This document shows positions 57,500-64,000 of a stretch of DNA of 64,000 bases, piece by piece; the first letter of the stretch is position 1, and each line of letters starts with the position of its first letter. The stretch is from Microbacterium sp. T2.11-28 (GTDB lineage Bacteria; Actinomycetota; Actinomycetes; Actinomycetales; Microbacteriaceae): contig NZ_CATNHF010000023.1 in assembly GCF_950097975.1 (NCBI RefSeq), positions 248,001 to 312,000 on the forward strand, read 5' to 3'. Made by a program: the position numbers and the translations under genes. The notes under the pieces are model-generated. The model worked only from the letters and a program-made list of their open reading frames with translations, was not told the origin of the DNA and searched no databases.

Positions 57500-57551
57500 G
57501 CCCGGCCGCTCCTCGGACCTCCGCACCACACAGCACGAAAGGAAGAAGACA

Positions 57552-58922
57552 ATGAAGTCACCAGGACGCGTCCTGATCGCCGGCCTCGCCGCCGCGGCGA
57601 CCATCGGCGCCCTCGCCGGATGCTCGGCCGGCACCGGCGAGGAGACGGCCGGCGGAAAGCTCGAACTGCGGGTGGCCACCTTCCCGCCCGGCGCCGACGC
57701 CGCCGCGTACGAGGCCTTCGCCGCCCAGGAGAAGCAGTTCGAGGACGAGCACCCCGACATCGACATCATCGGGGTGGAGTACGAGTGGGAGGGCCCGACC
57801 TTCGCCGTGCAGCTGGCCGGCGGCAGCCTGCCCGACGTGTTCACCGTCCCGTTCACCGACTCGAAGACGCTGCTCGAGAACGGGCAGCTGATGGATGTCA
57901 CCGACGAGATCGACGAGCTCGGCTACACCGACAGCTTCAACCCGATCATCCTCGACGGCGTGACCGACGGCGACGGCCGGATCTACGGCTTCCCGCGCCA
58001 GGCCTACGCCATGGGCCTGCACTACAACCGCGATCTCTTCGAGCAGGCCGGGCTCGACCCCGATGCTCCGCCGACCACGTGGGACGAAGTGCGCGAGTAC
58101 GCGAAGCAGATCGCCGACAAGACCGGCAAGGCCGGGTACGCGCAGATGGCGATCAACAACACCGGCGGATGGCAGCTGACCGCGCAGACCGTCGCCCGCG
58201 GCGGGCGCACGCAGGTCGACAACGCCGACGGCACGGCGCAGTCGACGATCGACAACGAGGGCACGAAGGCGACCCTGGAGTTCCTGCACGCCCTCCGGTT
58301 CGAGGACGACTCGTTCGGTGCCAAGGTCGACCTCGACTGGGGGACCATCAACCAGGAGTTCGCCGCGGGCAACATCGGCATGTACACCTCGGGCTCCGAC
58401 GTCTACACCGCGCTCGTCCGCGACTTCGGCCTGAAGCCCGAGTCGTACGGCCTGACCGTCGTGCCGACCGAGGGCGCCGAGCCCGGCACGCTCGGCGGCG
58501 GCGACATCGCGGTGGTGAGCCCCACCGTCGACGACGCGACCAAGGCCGCCGCGGTCACCTGGATCGACTGGTACTACATGCAGAAGCTGCTCGACAAGGA
58601 CGCCGCCATCCTCGACGCGAAGACCCTCAACGAATCGGGACAGGCGGTGGGCACCCCGGTGCTGCCCGTGCTGAGCCGCGAGCTGTACGAGGAGTCGCTC
58701 GGCTGGATCGAGCCGTACATCAACGTCCCGCGCGACCAGATGACGCCGTTCATCGACTCGATCTGGGACCAGACGCCGGTCGGCGAGCCGAAGAAGCAGA
58801 CCCAGGAGGTCTACGCCCTGCTCGACGCGGTGGTGCAGACCGTGCTCACCGACGAGAACGCCGACATCGACGCGCTGCTCGCGCAGGCCCAGGCCGACGC
58901 GCAGGCCAAGCTCGACGGCTGA
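57552..58922 (+). CDS. Sugar-binding lipoprotein of the alpha-glucoside importer
   Basis: A 456-residue solute-binding protein (family 1) with a lipobox L-A-G-C (Cys24, ALAGCSAG). GGAAGAAG lies upstream. It presents an alpha-glucoside to the permeases encoded after it. Between its stop and the first permease start (133 bp) lies a long inverted repeat, a layout like the E. coli malE-malF gap where REP hairpins keep binding-protein mRNA more abundant than permease mRNA. Confidence 0.93.
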   Translation: MKSPGRVLIAGLAAAATIGALAGCSAGTGEETAGGKLELRVATFPPGADAAAYEAFAAQEKQFEDEHPDIDIIGVEYEWEGPTFAVQLAGGSLPDVFTVPFTDSKTLLENGQLMDVTDEIDELGYTDSFNPIILDGVTDGDGRIYGFPRQAYAMGLHYNRDLFEQAGLDPDAPPTTWDEVREYAKQIADKTGKAGYAQMAINNTGGWQLTAQTVARGGRTQVDNADGTAQSTIDNEGTKATLEFLHALRFEDDSFGAKVDLDWGTINQEFAAGNIGMYTSGSDVYTALVRDFGLKPESYGLTVVPTEGAEPGTLGGGDIAVVSPTVDDATKAAAVTWIDWYYMQKLLDKDAAILDAKTLNESGQAVGTPVLPVLSRELYEESLGWIEPYINVPRDQMTPFIDSIWDQTPVGEPKKQTQEVYALLDAVVQTVLTDENADIDALLAQAQADAQAKLDG

Positions 58923-58931
58923 GCCCCCCCC

Positions 58932-59033
58932 GGGGCGTTTCGTCTCGTCGCTTCGCTCCTCGCTCAACGGCCGGTGTGTGACGCCGGTCGTTGAGCGAGC
59001 GGAGCGAGACGAAACGCACAGGCGAAACGCCCC
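58932..59033. repeat. Long inverted repeat between binding protein and permease (GTTGAGCGAGC family)
   Basis: The left arm 58935-58974 (GCGTTTCGTCTCG..CGCTCAACGGCCGG) and right arm 58984-59017 are inverted copies with a few indels, and outer flanks GGGGCGTTTCG (58932-58942) and CGAAACGCCCC (59023-59033) pair perfectly, so alternative stems exist. A fragment of the right arm, 29/32 identical, is at 19564-19595. Confidence 0.8.
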
Positions 59034-59055
59034 ACTTCCACCGCAAAGGCCACTC

Positions 59056-60021
59056 ATGACCACGACAGTCCCGGAGCGCCGCGTGACGGCATCCGCCCCG
59101 CCCCCCGCCCCCGCGCGCCGTCGCGCCCGCCGCACGCCCCTCACATGGCTGCGCGGCGGCGGGCTCACGAACCTGCTGTTCGTGCTCCCGATGCTGTTCG
59201 TGTTCTTCTTCTTCTCGTGGTCGCCGATCGTCCAGTCGGTGATCATGAGCCTGCAGAAGACGAACCTGATCGTCTCCGAGTGGGTCGGGTTCGACAACTA
59301 CGCCACCGTGCTGAGCGATCCCGAACTCGGTCGCGCCGTGGTCAACACCCTGTACTTCGCCGTGCTCGCGCTCGTGCTCGGCTTCCCGCTGCCGCTGCTG
59401 ATGGCCGTGCTCATGAGCGAGGTGAAGCGCGGCAAGGGCCTGTACTCGGCGCTCGCGTACCTGCCGGTCGTGATCCCTCCGGTCGTGGCCGTGCTGCTGT
59501 GGAAGTTCTTCTACGACGCGTCGCCGAACGGCGTGTTCAACACGGTCCTCGGGTGGGTCGGCATCCCGCCCCAGCCGTGGCTGTCCTCGGCCGCGCAGGC
59601 GATGCCCTCGCTCGTGCTCGAGGCGACGTGGGCTGCCGCGGGAGGCTCGATCATCATCTATCTCGCCGCTCTCCTGAGCGTCCCGCCCGAGCTCTACGAC
59701 GCCGCCGAGGTGGACGGCGCCGGGATCTGGCGGAAGATCTGGCACGTCACCCTGCCGCAGCTGCGCGGCATCCTCTTCATCATGCTGATCCTGCAGGTGA
59801 TCGCGACCGCGCAGGTGTTCCTCGAGCCGTTCCTGTTCACCGGCGGCGGGCCGGCAGGGGCCACCAAGACCGTCCTGCTCTACATCTACGACAAGGCGTT
59901 CCGCAACAGCCTCGGCGGCGACTACGGCGAGGCGACCGCGGTGTCGGTGCTGCTGGCGATCGTGCTGGCGATCCTGTCCTGGCTCTACTTCCGACTCACC
60001 AACCGCTGGAGCACCTCATGA
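59056..60021 (+). CDS. Sugar ABC transporter permease (MalF-like)
   Basis: A 321-residue CUT1 permease with a proline/arginine-rich cytoplasmic N-terminus, six membrane helices and an EAA loop (LYDAAEVDGAGIWRKIWHVTLPQLRG). AAAGG lies seven bases before the ATG at 59056. It overlaps the next permease by ATGA. Confidence 0.94.
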   Translation: MTTTVPERRVTASAPPPAPARRRARRTPLTWLRGGGLTNLLFVLPMLFVFFFFSWSPIVQSVIMSLQKTNLIVSEWVGFDNYATVLSDPELGRAVVNTLYFAVLALVLGFPLPLLMAVLMSEVKRGKGLYSALAYLPVVIPPVVAVLLWKFFYDASPNGVFNTVLGWVGIPPQPWLSSAAQAMPSLVLEATWAAAGGSIIIYLAALLSVPPELYDAAEVDGAGIWRKIWHVTLPQLRGILFIMLILQVIATAQVFLEPFLFTGGGPAGATKTVLLYIYDKAFRNSLGGDYGEATAVSVLLAIVLAILSWLYFRLTNRWSTS

Positions 60022-60911
60022 AGGTCGACGACCTCGCCGAACGCTCGATCATCTCGGCCTCCGAGCGCCGGCGGCCCGGCACGCGGCTGGGCATGCGGCT
60101 CGTCCACGTGTTCCTGTTCGCGACGCTCGTCGTCGCCGGGCTCGGGCCGATCCTGTGGCTCATGAAGGCCGCGATCACCCCCTCGCAGGACACGATCACC
60201 GCCCCGTTCGCCCTCTGGCCGAACGGCGTGGACTGGGAGAACCTGTCCACGGCCTGGACCGACATCCACATCGACCAGTTCTTCTTCAACACGATCGTCA
60301 TCGCCGTCGGTGCCTGGTTCACGCAGCTGTTGGTCGCGACGACCGCCGGGTACGCGCTGTCGGTGCTGCGGCCGAAGTACGCGCCGATTCTGGGCGGCCT
60401 CGTGCTGGCGACGCTGTTCATCCCGGGGATCGTGCTGCTCGTGCCCCTGTACCTGACGATCGTGCGGCCGCCGCTGCTGGAGGTCTCGCTCCTCAACAAC
60501 TACCTCGCCGTGTGGCTGCCCATGGCGGCGAACGCGTTCAACATCCTGCTCGTGAAGCGCTTCTTCGACTCCCTCCCGCGGGAGGTCTTCGAGGCGGCCA
60601 AGACCGACGGCGCGGGCTCGTTCCGGCTGTTCTGGTCGATCGTGCTGCCGATGTCCAAGCCCATCCTCGGGGTCGTGTCGGTGTTCGCCATCATCGCCGC
60701 CTGGAAGGACTACCTCTGGCCCAAGCTGGTGCTGCCCGACCCGGGCGTCCAGCCGCTGTCGGTGCGCCTGCCGGACGTCGCCAGCCAGACCGAGCTCGAC
60801 GTGTTCCTGGCGGCGCTCGCCATCGCGACGCTCATCCCGATCGCGATGTTCCTGCTGTTCCAGTCGGTGTTCCTGCGCTCCGCGGGGCTCGGCGGCGCGG
60901 TCAAGGGCTGA
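60018..60911 (+). CDS. Sugar ABC transporter permease (MalG-like)
   Basis: A 297-residue CUT1 permease with six membrane helices and an EAA loop (FEAAKTDGAGSFRLFWSIVLPMSKP). It forms the channel with the previous permease. As in the galactoside locus, no ATPase gene is present. It is coupled upstream by ATGA and ends shortly before an AACTCCGGA-family palindrome. Confidence 0.94.
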   Translation: MKVDDLAERSIISASERRRPGTRLGMRLVHVFLFATLVVAGLGPILWLMKAAITPSQDTITAPFALWPNGVDWENLSTAWTDIHIDQFFFNTIVIAVGAWFTQLLVATTAGYALSVLRPKYAPILGGLVLATLFIPGIVLLVPLYLTIVRPPLLEVSLLNNYLAVWLPMAANAFNILLVKRFFDSLPREVFEAAKTDGAGSFRLFWSIVLPMSKPILGVVSVFAIIAAWKDYLWPKLVLPDPGVQPLSVRLPDVASQTELDVFLAALAIATLIPIAMFLLFQSVFLRSAGLGGAVKG

Positions 60912-60915
60912 TCCG

Positions 60916-61014
60916 GTTCGCAACTCCGGAAGATCGGCCGCGTCGACCGGGAGCGGGCCGCGGAATCGTGCGGGCGCCCGCTCCCGGTCGGCGCAGATCT
61001 CCGGAGTTGTGAAC
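60916..61014. repeat. Palindromic element, AACTCCGGA family, copy 4 (longest)
   Basis: GTTCGCAACTCCGGA... (60916-60958) and its inverted partner 60976-61014 pair over about 40 nt with few gaps, with terminal GTTC(G/A)CAACTCCGGA. It lies between convergent permease and photolyase genes, followed by a minisatellite. Confidence 0.85.
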
Positions 61015-61026
61015 GCCGCGGCCGCC

Positions 61027-61131
61027 GAACCCGCCGACGCGGGACCCGCCGACGCCGAACCCGCCGGCGCCGGACCCGCCGACGCCGGACCCGCGGCCGC
61101 CGTACCCGCCGCGGCCGCCGAACCCGCCGTC
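61027..61131. repeat. 15-bp minisatellite
   Basis: About seven degenerate tandem copies of GRACCCGCCGRCGCC (61027-61041, -56, -71, -86, -101, -116 and a diverged last unit) directly abut the photolyase stop codon. On the plus strand they would read as Ala/Pro/Gly repeats, but no real gene is present. Confidence 0.85.
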
Positions 61132-62479
61132 AGCGGGCGCGCTTGACGTGCTCGTAGGCGTCGAGCGCCTCCCGCCGCGACGCCGCGAGGTCCACCAGCA
61201 ACTCGCGCTCGGCGCTGTCGGGCGCCCACTGCGCGATGTAGAGGCCCTGCGGATCGAACTTCTCCGCCTGGCGCTCGGGATTGAAGATCCGGAAATAGGG
61301 CGACGCGTCGGCGCCCGACCCGGCCACCCACTGCCAGTTGAACGGATTGTTCGCGCCGTCGGCGTCGACGAGGGTGTCCCAGAACCACTCCTCGCCCCGC
61401 TGCCAGTGGATGGCGAGGTTCTTCGTGAGGTACGAGGCGACGACCATCCGCACGCGGTTGTGCATGTACCCCGTCGCCCACAGCTCCCGCATGCCCGCGT
61501 CCACGAGGGGCACGCCGGTCTCGCCGCGCTGCCAGGCGCGCAGGTGCGACGGCTTCAGCCGCGGCCACGGGAACGCGTCGAACGCGGAGCGCCAGTTGCG
61601 GGTGGCGAGGTCGGGGAAGTGGAAGAGGGTGTGCCAGGCGAACTCGCGCCACCCGAGCTCGGAGAGGAAGCGGTGAGCCGATGCCGCGTGGGCGCCGGTG
61701 CCCGCCGCCTCGACCGTGTCGTGCCACACGGTGTAGGGGCTGATCTCGCCCCACCGCAGTCGCGGAGAGAGCAGCGACGTGGCACCGGCGGCGGGCTCGT
61801 CGCGGGCGCGGTCGTAGTCGCCGAGGTCGTCGGCGAGGAACGTCCGCAGCCGCTGCCGTGCGGCCCGCTCGCCCGGCTCCCACGCCTCGCGCAGGCCGCC
61901 GGCCCAGTCCGGCCGGGTGGGGAGCAGCTCCCAGTCGGCGAGGTCGTCACCCGGTGCGTCCGCCCCCTCGATCGTCCGTGGCTCGGGAAGCGGTGCGCGC
62001 GGCGGCGGCTGCTCCTGGCATGCACGCCAGAAAGGTGTGAACACGGCGTAGGGCGTGCCGGAGCCGGTGCGGATCGTCCACGGCTCGAAGAGCAGACTCG
62101 CTGCGAAGGATCCGACCTCCCGGCCCTCCTCGCGCAGCCGCGCCTTCAGCGAGGTGTCGATCTCCCGCTCGGGACCGCCGTACCGCCGGTTCCAGAACAC
62201 CGCGTCGGCGCCGATCTCGTCGGCGACGGCCGGCACCACCTGCGACGCCGGGCCGCGCCGCAGCACGAGCGACCCGCCGCGCTCGGCGAGGCGTGCCGCG
62301 AGCTCGGTCAGGCTGTGGTGCAGCCACCAGCGCGCGGCCCCGCCGAGGGGACGGATGCCGGGCGACTCCTCGTCGAGGACGTACAGCACCGCCACCGGCT
62401 CATCGCGGTCGACGGCGGCCCGCAGCGCCGGGTTGTCGGCGAGCCGGAGGTCGTCGCGGAGCCACACGAGCGAGGTCAC
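61130..62479 (-). CDS. phrB: Deoxyribodipyrimidine photolyase
   Basis: A 449-residue class I CPD photolyase or close relative: the N-terminal antenna domain (about residues 1-130; WLRDDLRLADNPAL, VLYVLDEES) and the helical FAD domain from about residue 200, with the conserved NPFNWQWVAGSGADASPYFRIFNP. It repairs UV-induced pyrimidine dimers using blue light. The stop codon at 61130 touches the minisatellite. It is followed closely upstream by the diacylglycerol kinase-like gene. Confidence 0.95.
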   Translation of the reverse strand: MTSLVWLRDDLRLADNPALRAAVDRDEPVAVLYVLDEESPGIRPLGGAARWWLHHSLTELAARLAERGGSLVLRRGPASQVVPAVADEIGADAVFWNRRYGGPEREIDTSLKARLREEGREVGSFAASLLFEPWTIRTGSGTPYAVFTPFWRACQEQPPPRAPLPEPRTIEGADAPGDDLADWELLPTRPDWAGGLREAWEPGERAARQRLRTFLADDLGDYDRARDEPAAGATSLLSPRLRWGEISPYTVWHDTVEAAGTGAHAASAHRFLSELGWREFAWHTLFHFPDLATRNWRSAFDAFPWPRLKPSHLRAWQRGETGVPLVDAGMRELWATGYMHNRVRMVVASYLTKNLAIHWQRGEEWFWDTLVDADGANNPFNWQWVAGSGADASPYFRIFNPERQAEKFDPQGLYIAQWAPDSAERELLVDLAASRREALDAYEHVKRAR

Positions 62480-62489
62480 GGCAGGCCCC

Positions 62490-63659
62490 TCAGATCCCCG
62501 ACACCGTGTGTCCGCGGGGCACGGCGACGGTGAGGCCGCCCGCCTCCACCCGCGCAGTCACGTGCGTCGCCTCGCCGAACTCGTCGCCGTCGAGCTGCAC
62601 CGGCTGGGCGGCGACGGTGGCGAGGTCGATGCCGGCGCCGCGGCTGAACCGCACGGCGTTGTCCTTCGTGCGCAGCGACAGGATCTGCCGGCCCGCGCGG
62701 AACCGGCGCAGGAAGCTGTTGTCCCAGGCGACCCGGCGCCAGACGAGCAGCCAGCCGAAGGCGCTCTTGGGCTGGAAGATCGCGATGTCGAGGTCGCCGT
62801 CGGTGACGGAGGCCTCGGGGATCAGCTCGAGCCCCGCGGGCAGCGAGCCGCAGTTGGCGAACACGACGCTCTGCACGTTGGCGCGGTGCACCTTGTGTCC
62901 GGGCACCTGGTAGATGACGGGGAACGGCTTGGCGCCGATGAGCGAGCGCGCGGCGCCGTCGACGTACGCGACCCACCCGACCTTCTTCTTGAGGTCGCCT
63001 CGGGTGTTCGCGATCATCGCGGCGTCCAGTCCCATGCCGCCCATGACGACGAACGCGCGCTTCTCACTGTCCCCGCCCTGACGCGCGAGCGTCGCGATGC
63101 CCACATCGATCGCGAGGCGATCGCCGTCGAATGCGGCGGCGATCATGGCGTCGGCGTCGTCGAGGGGGAGGCGGAGGTTGCGCGCCAGGAGGTTGCCGGT
63201 CCCGCTCGGGAGGATCGCGAGGGGCACGTCCGAGCCGGTCATCGCCTCGCTGACGGCCCGTACCGTGCCGTCACCGCCGGCCACGAGGACGACGTCGACC
63301 CCTTCATCCAGCGCCTGCCGCGTGACGTCGTCGCCCAGGTCGTCGACGGTCGTCTCGTAGAAGAGGGGCTCCGACCAGCCGGCGTCCTTCGCGCGCGCCG
63401 CGACCTGCGCGCGCAGCTCGTCGCCGTCGACCTTGGTCGGGTTGTAGACCAGTGCGGCCTTCGGGCTCGGTCGGCCGTCGGTGTCGGGGAGCGGCTCGGT
63501 GCGCCCCTCTTCGTCGACCCGGCGTGCCTCGCCCGTCTCTCCGTCGGTGGTGTCGGGGGAGACGTCCTCCGGCTCCCGGATCACGCCGTCGGGCGCGGCG
63601 GCCTCCTCGGGATCCTTCGCGTCGTCGGATCCGTGGGCCTTGCCGGGGTCGGTCGCCAT
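62490..63659 (-). CDS. Diacylglycerol kinase-like lipid kinase (YegS/DgkB family)
   Basis: A 389-residue lipid kinase of the NAD kinase/diacylglycerol kinase superfamily. The first ~60 residues are acidic, disordered and extra. The catalytic domain begins at AALVYNPTKV and has GGDGTVRAV (residues 127-135) and LPSGTGNLLARN (residues 149-160). The substrate is probably diacylglycerol or a related lipid; YegS-type enzymes can use others. A minus-strand TACTCT (63671-63666) lies six bases before the ATG at 63659, indicating a leaderless mRNA. The photolyase gene follows at 10 bp. Confidence 0.92.
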   Translation of the reverse strand: MATDPGKAHGSDDAKDPEEAAAPDGVIREPEDVSPDTTDGETGEARRVDEEGRTEPLPDTDGRPSPKAALVYNPTKVDGDELRAQVAARAKDAGWSEPLFYETTVDDLGDDVTRQALDEGVDVVLVAGGDGTVRAVSEAMTGSDVPLAILPSGTGNLLARNLRLPLDDADAMIAAAFDGDRLAIDVGIATLARQGGDSEKRAFVVMGGMGLDAAMIANTRGDLKKKVGWVAYVDGAARSLIGAKPFPVIYQVPGHKVHRANVQSVVFANCGSLPAGLELIPEASVTDGDLDIAIFQPKSAFGWLLVWRRVAWDNSFLRRFRAGRQILSLRTKDNAVRFSRGAGIDLATVAAQPVQLDGDEFGEATHVTARVEAGGLTVAVPRGHTVSGI

Positions 63660-63665
63660 GCGTAC

Positions 63666-63671
63666 AGAGTA
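63666..63671 (-). promoter_or_regulatory. -10 box (TACTCT) of a leaderless transcript
   Basis: On the minus strand TACTCT is followed by six bases and the ATG at 63659. Confidence 0.45.
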
Positions 63672-63721
63672 TTGCGCTGTCGCGCTGATGGGCCGCTCGA
63701 CCGTGCGGGCTTGCGCGCGCG

Positions 63722-63970
63722 TCAGCGTGCCGCTAGCTCGCGACCCGCAGGTGCGATCGACCTAGAGCGACGGCCTCGAGGAGGCGGATGGGGGAACCGT
63801 CGACGCGTCGCGACAAGCGCCGCCGCAGCGGCGACGCCGACGATCAGACTGGCGAGAGCGAGGAGCAGCAATGCTCCGGCCAGAAAGACGAATCCCCCTC
63901 CGACGAGACTCATGAGAGCCATAGCCCCCCACAAGGCGACCGGGGCCACGGCAAGTCCCGTCGACGCCAT
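63722..63970 (-). CDS. Small membrane protein, possibly truncated by the window edge
   Basis: At least 82 residues with two hydrophobic segments (about residues 8-32 and 33-55) and a basic tail (RRRFPHPPPRGRRSRS). The reading frame stays open upstream of the ATG at 63970 to the window end, so the real start may lie outside. I do not recognise the family. It is convergent with nothing and lies upstream of the lipid kinase gene on the same strand. Confidence 0.4.
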   Translation of the reverse strand: MASTGLAVAPVALWGAMALMSLVGGGFVFLAGALLLLALASLIVGVAAAAALVATRRRFPHPPPRGRRSRSIAPAGRELAAR

Positions 63971-64000
63971 CCGCAGCGTGCTGCTGGCGCCGAAGAGTGA

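Noticed and set aside
59985..61883. Long minus-strand open frame with Ala/Gly/Pro repeats
   Set aside because: It is antisense to the permease and photolyase regions, and its repeat part is just the 15-bp minisatellite read in frame. No family resemblance.
63788..64000. Plus-strand 70-codon frame at the window end
   Set aside because: Charged, low-complexity shadow of the minus-strand membrane protein, with no ribosome site.

Overview
The window is high-GC (about 70%) DNA with dense, short-spaced genes, frequent ATGA/GTGA start-stop overlaps, many GTG starts and TAnnnT -10 boxes lying 6-7 nt before start codons. Gene content (AldO-type alditol oxidase, circularly permuted ATP-grasp/alpha-E/transglutaminase triad, PutA, GH35/GH51 sugar locus, MCC-type acyl-CoA carboxylase) fits an actinobacterium of the Microbacteriaceae, most likely Microbacterium or a close relative. 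This placement is inferred from gene style, not from a marker gene. No rRNA, tRNA, CRISPR array, prophage or insertion sequence was seen.

Layout. 1-2.2 kb: a TetR repressor and an amidase, each preceded by the same 15-bp palindrome. 2.3-6.5 kb: GNAT acetyltransferase, hotdog thioesterase, a polytopic membrane protein and a convergent operon of three small membrane-anchored proteins. 6.6-12.7 kb: LysR regulator, divergent bifunctional PutA, alditol oxidase. 12.9-15.5 kb: TetR and a divergent membrane protein/XRE/oxidoreductase operon. 15.6-17.7 kb: an arginine-dihydrolase-like enzyme with ornithine aminotransferase. 17.9-21.4 kb: ATP-grasp, alpha-E and transglutaminase genes. 21.5-28.8 kb: small acidic protein, TetR, MaoC hydratase, acyl-CoA carboxylase alpha and beta, MFS exporter and MarR. 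28.8-33.5 kb: hydrolase, lipoate ligase, DNA methyltransferase, DUF218 protein, second hydrolase.

33.6-46.0 kb is a galactoside/arabinoside locus: galK, galT, LacI, galE, LacI, two ABC permeases, a binding lipoprotein, GH35 beta-galactosidase and GH51 arabinofuranosidase. Both LacI intergenic regions carry pairs of the same 14-bp operator, so the Leloir genes and the importer are probably co-controlled. 46.2-54.5 kb: phosphoglucomutase, LysR, EamA exporter, prephenate dehydratase, LLM oxidoreductase and a 774-residue lipoprotein of unknown function. 54.6-60.9 kb is an alpha-glucoside locus: LacI, GH13 glucosidase, binding lipoprotein and two permeases. Neither importer has its own ATPase, so a shared one elsewhere is expected. 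The end carries a photolyase, a diacylglycerol kinase-like protein and a partial small membrane protein.

Metabolic links: arginine may be cut to ornithine, RocD makes glutamate semialdehyde/P5C, and the P5C dehydrogenase half of PutA finishes it to glutamate. Galactose released by GH35 would pass through GalK, GalT and GalE to glucose-1-phosphate, and Pgm then gives glucose-6-phosphate.

The most unusual signal is not a gene. Many gene ends carry imperfect palindromes of 57-102 bp belonging to several sequence families with conserved spacing. They sit at 3' ends, supply stop codons to at least three genes, and one copy lies in frame inside a DNA methyltransferase gene. They look like REP/REPIN-type elements that may also serve as bidirectional terminators or mRNA-stabilising hairpins.
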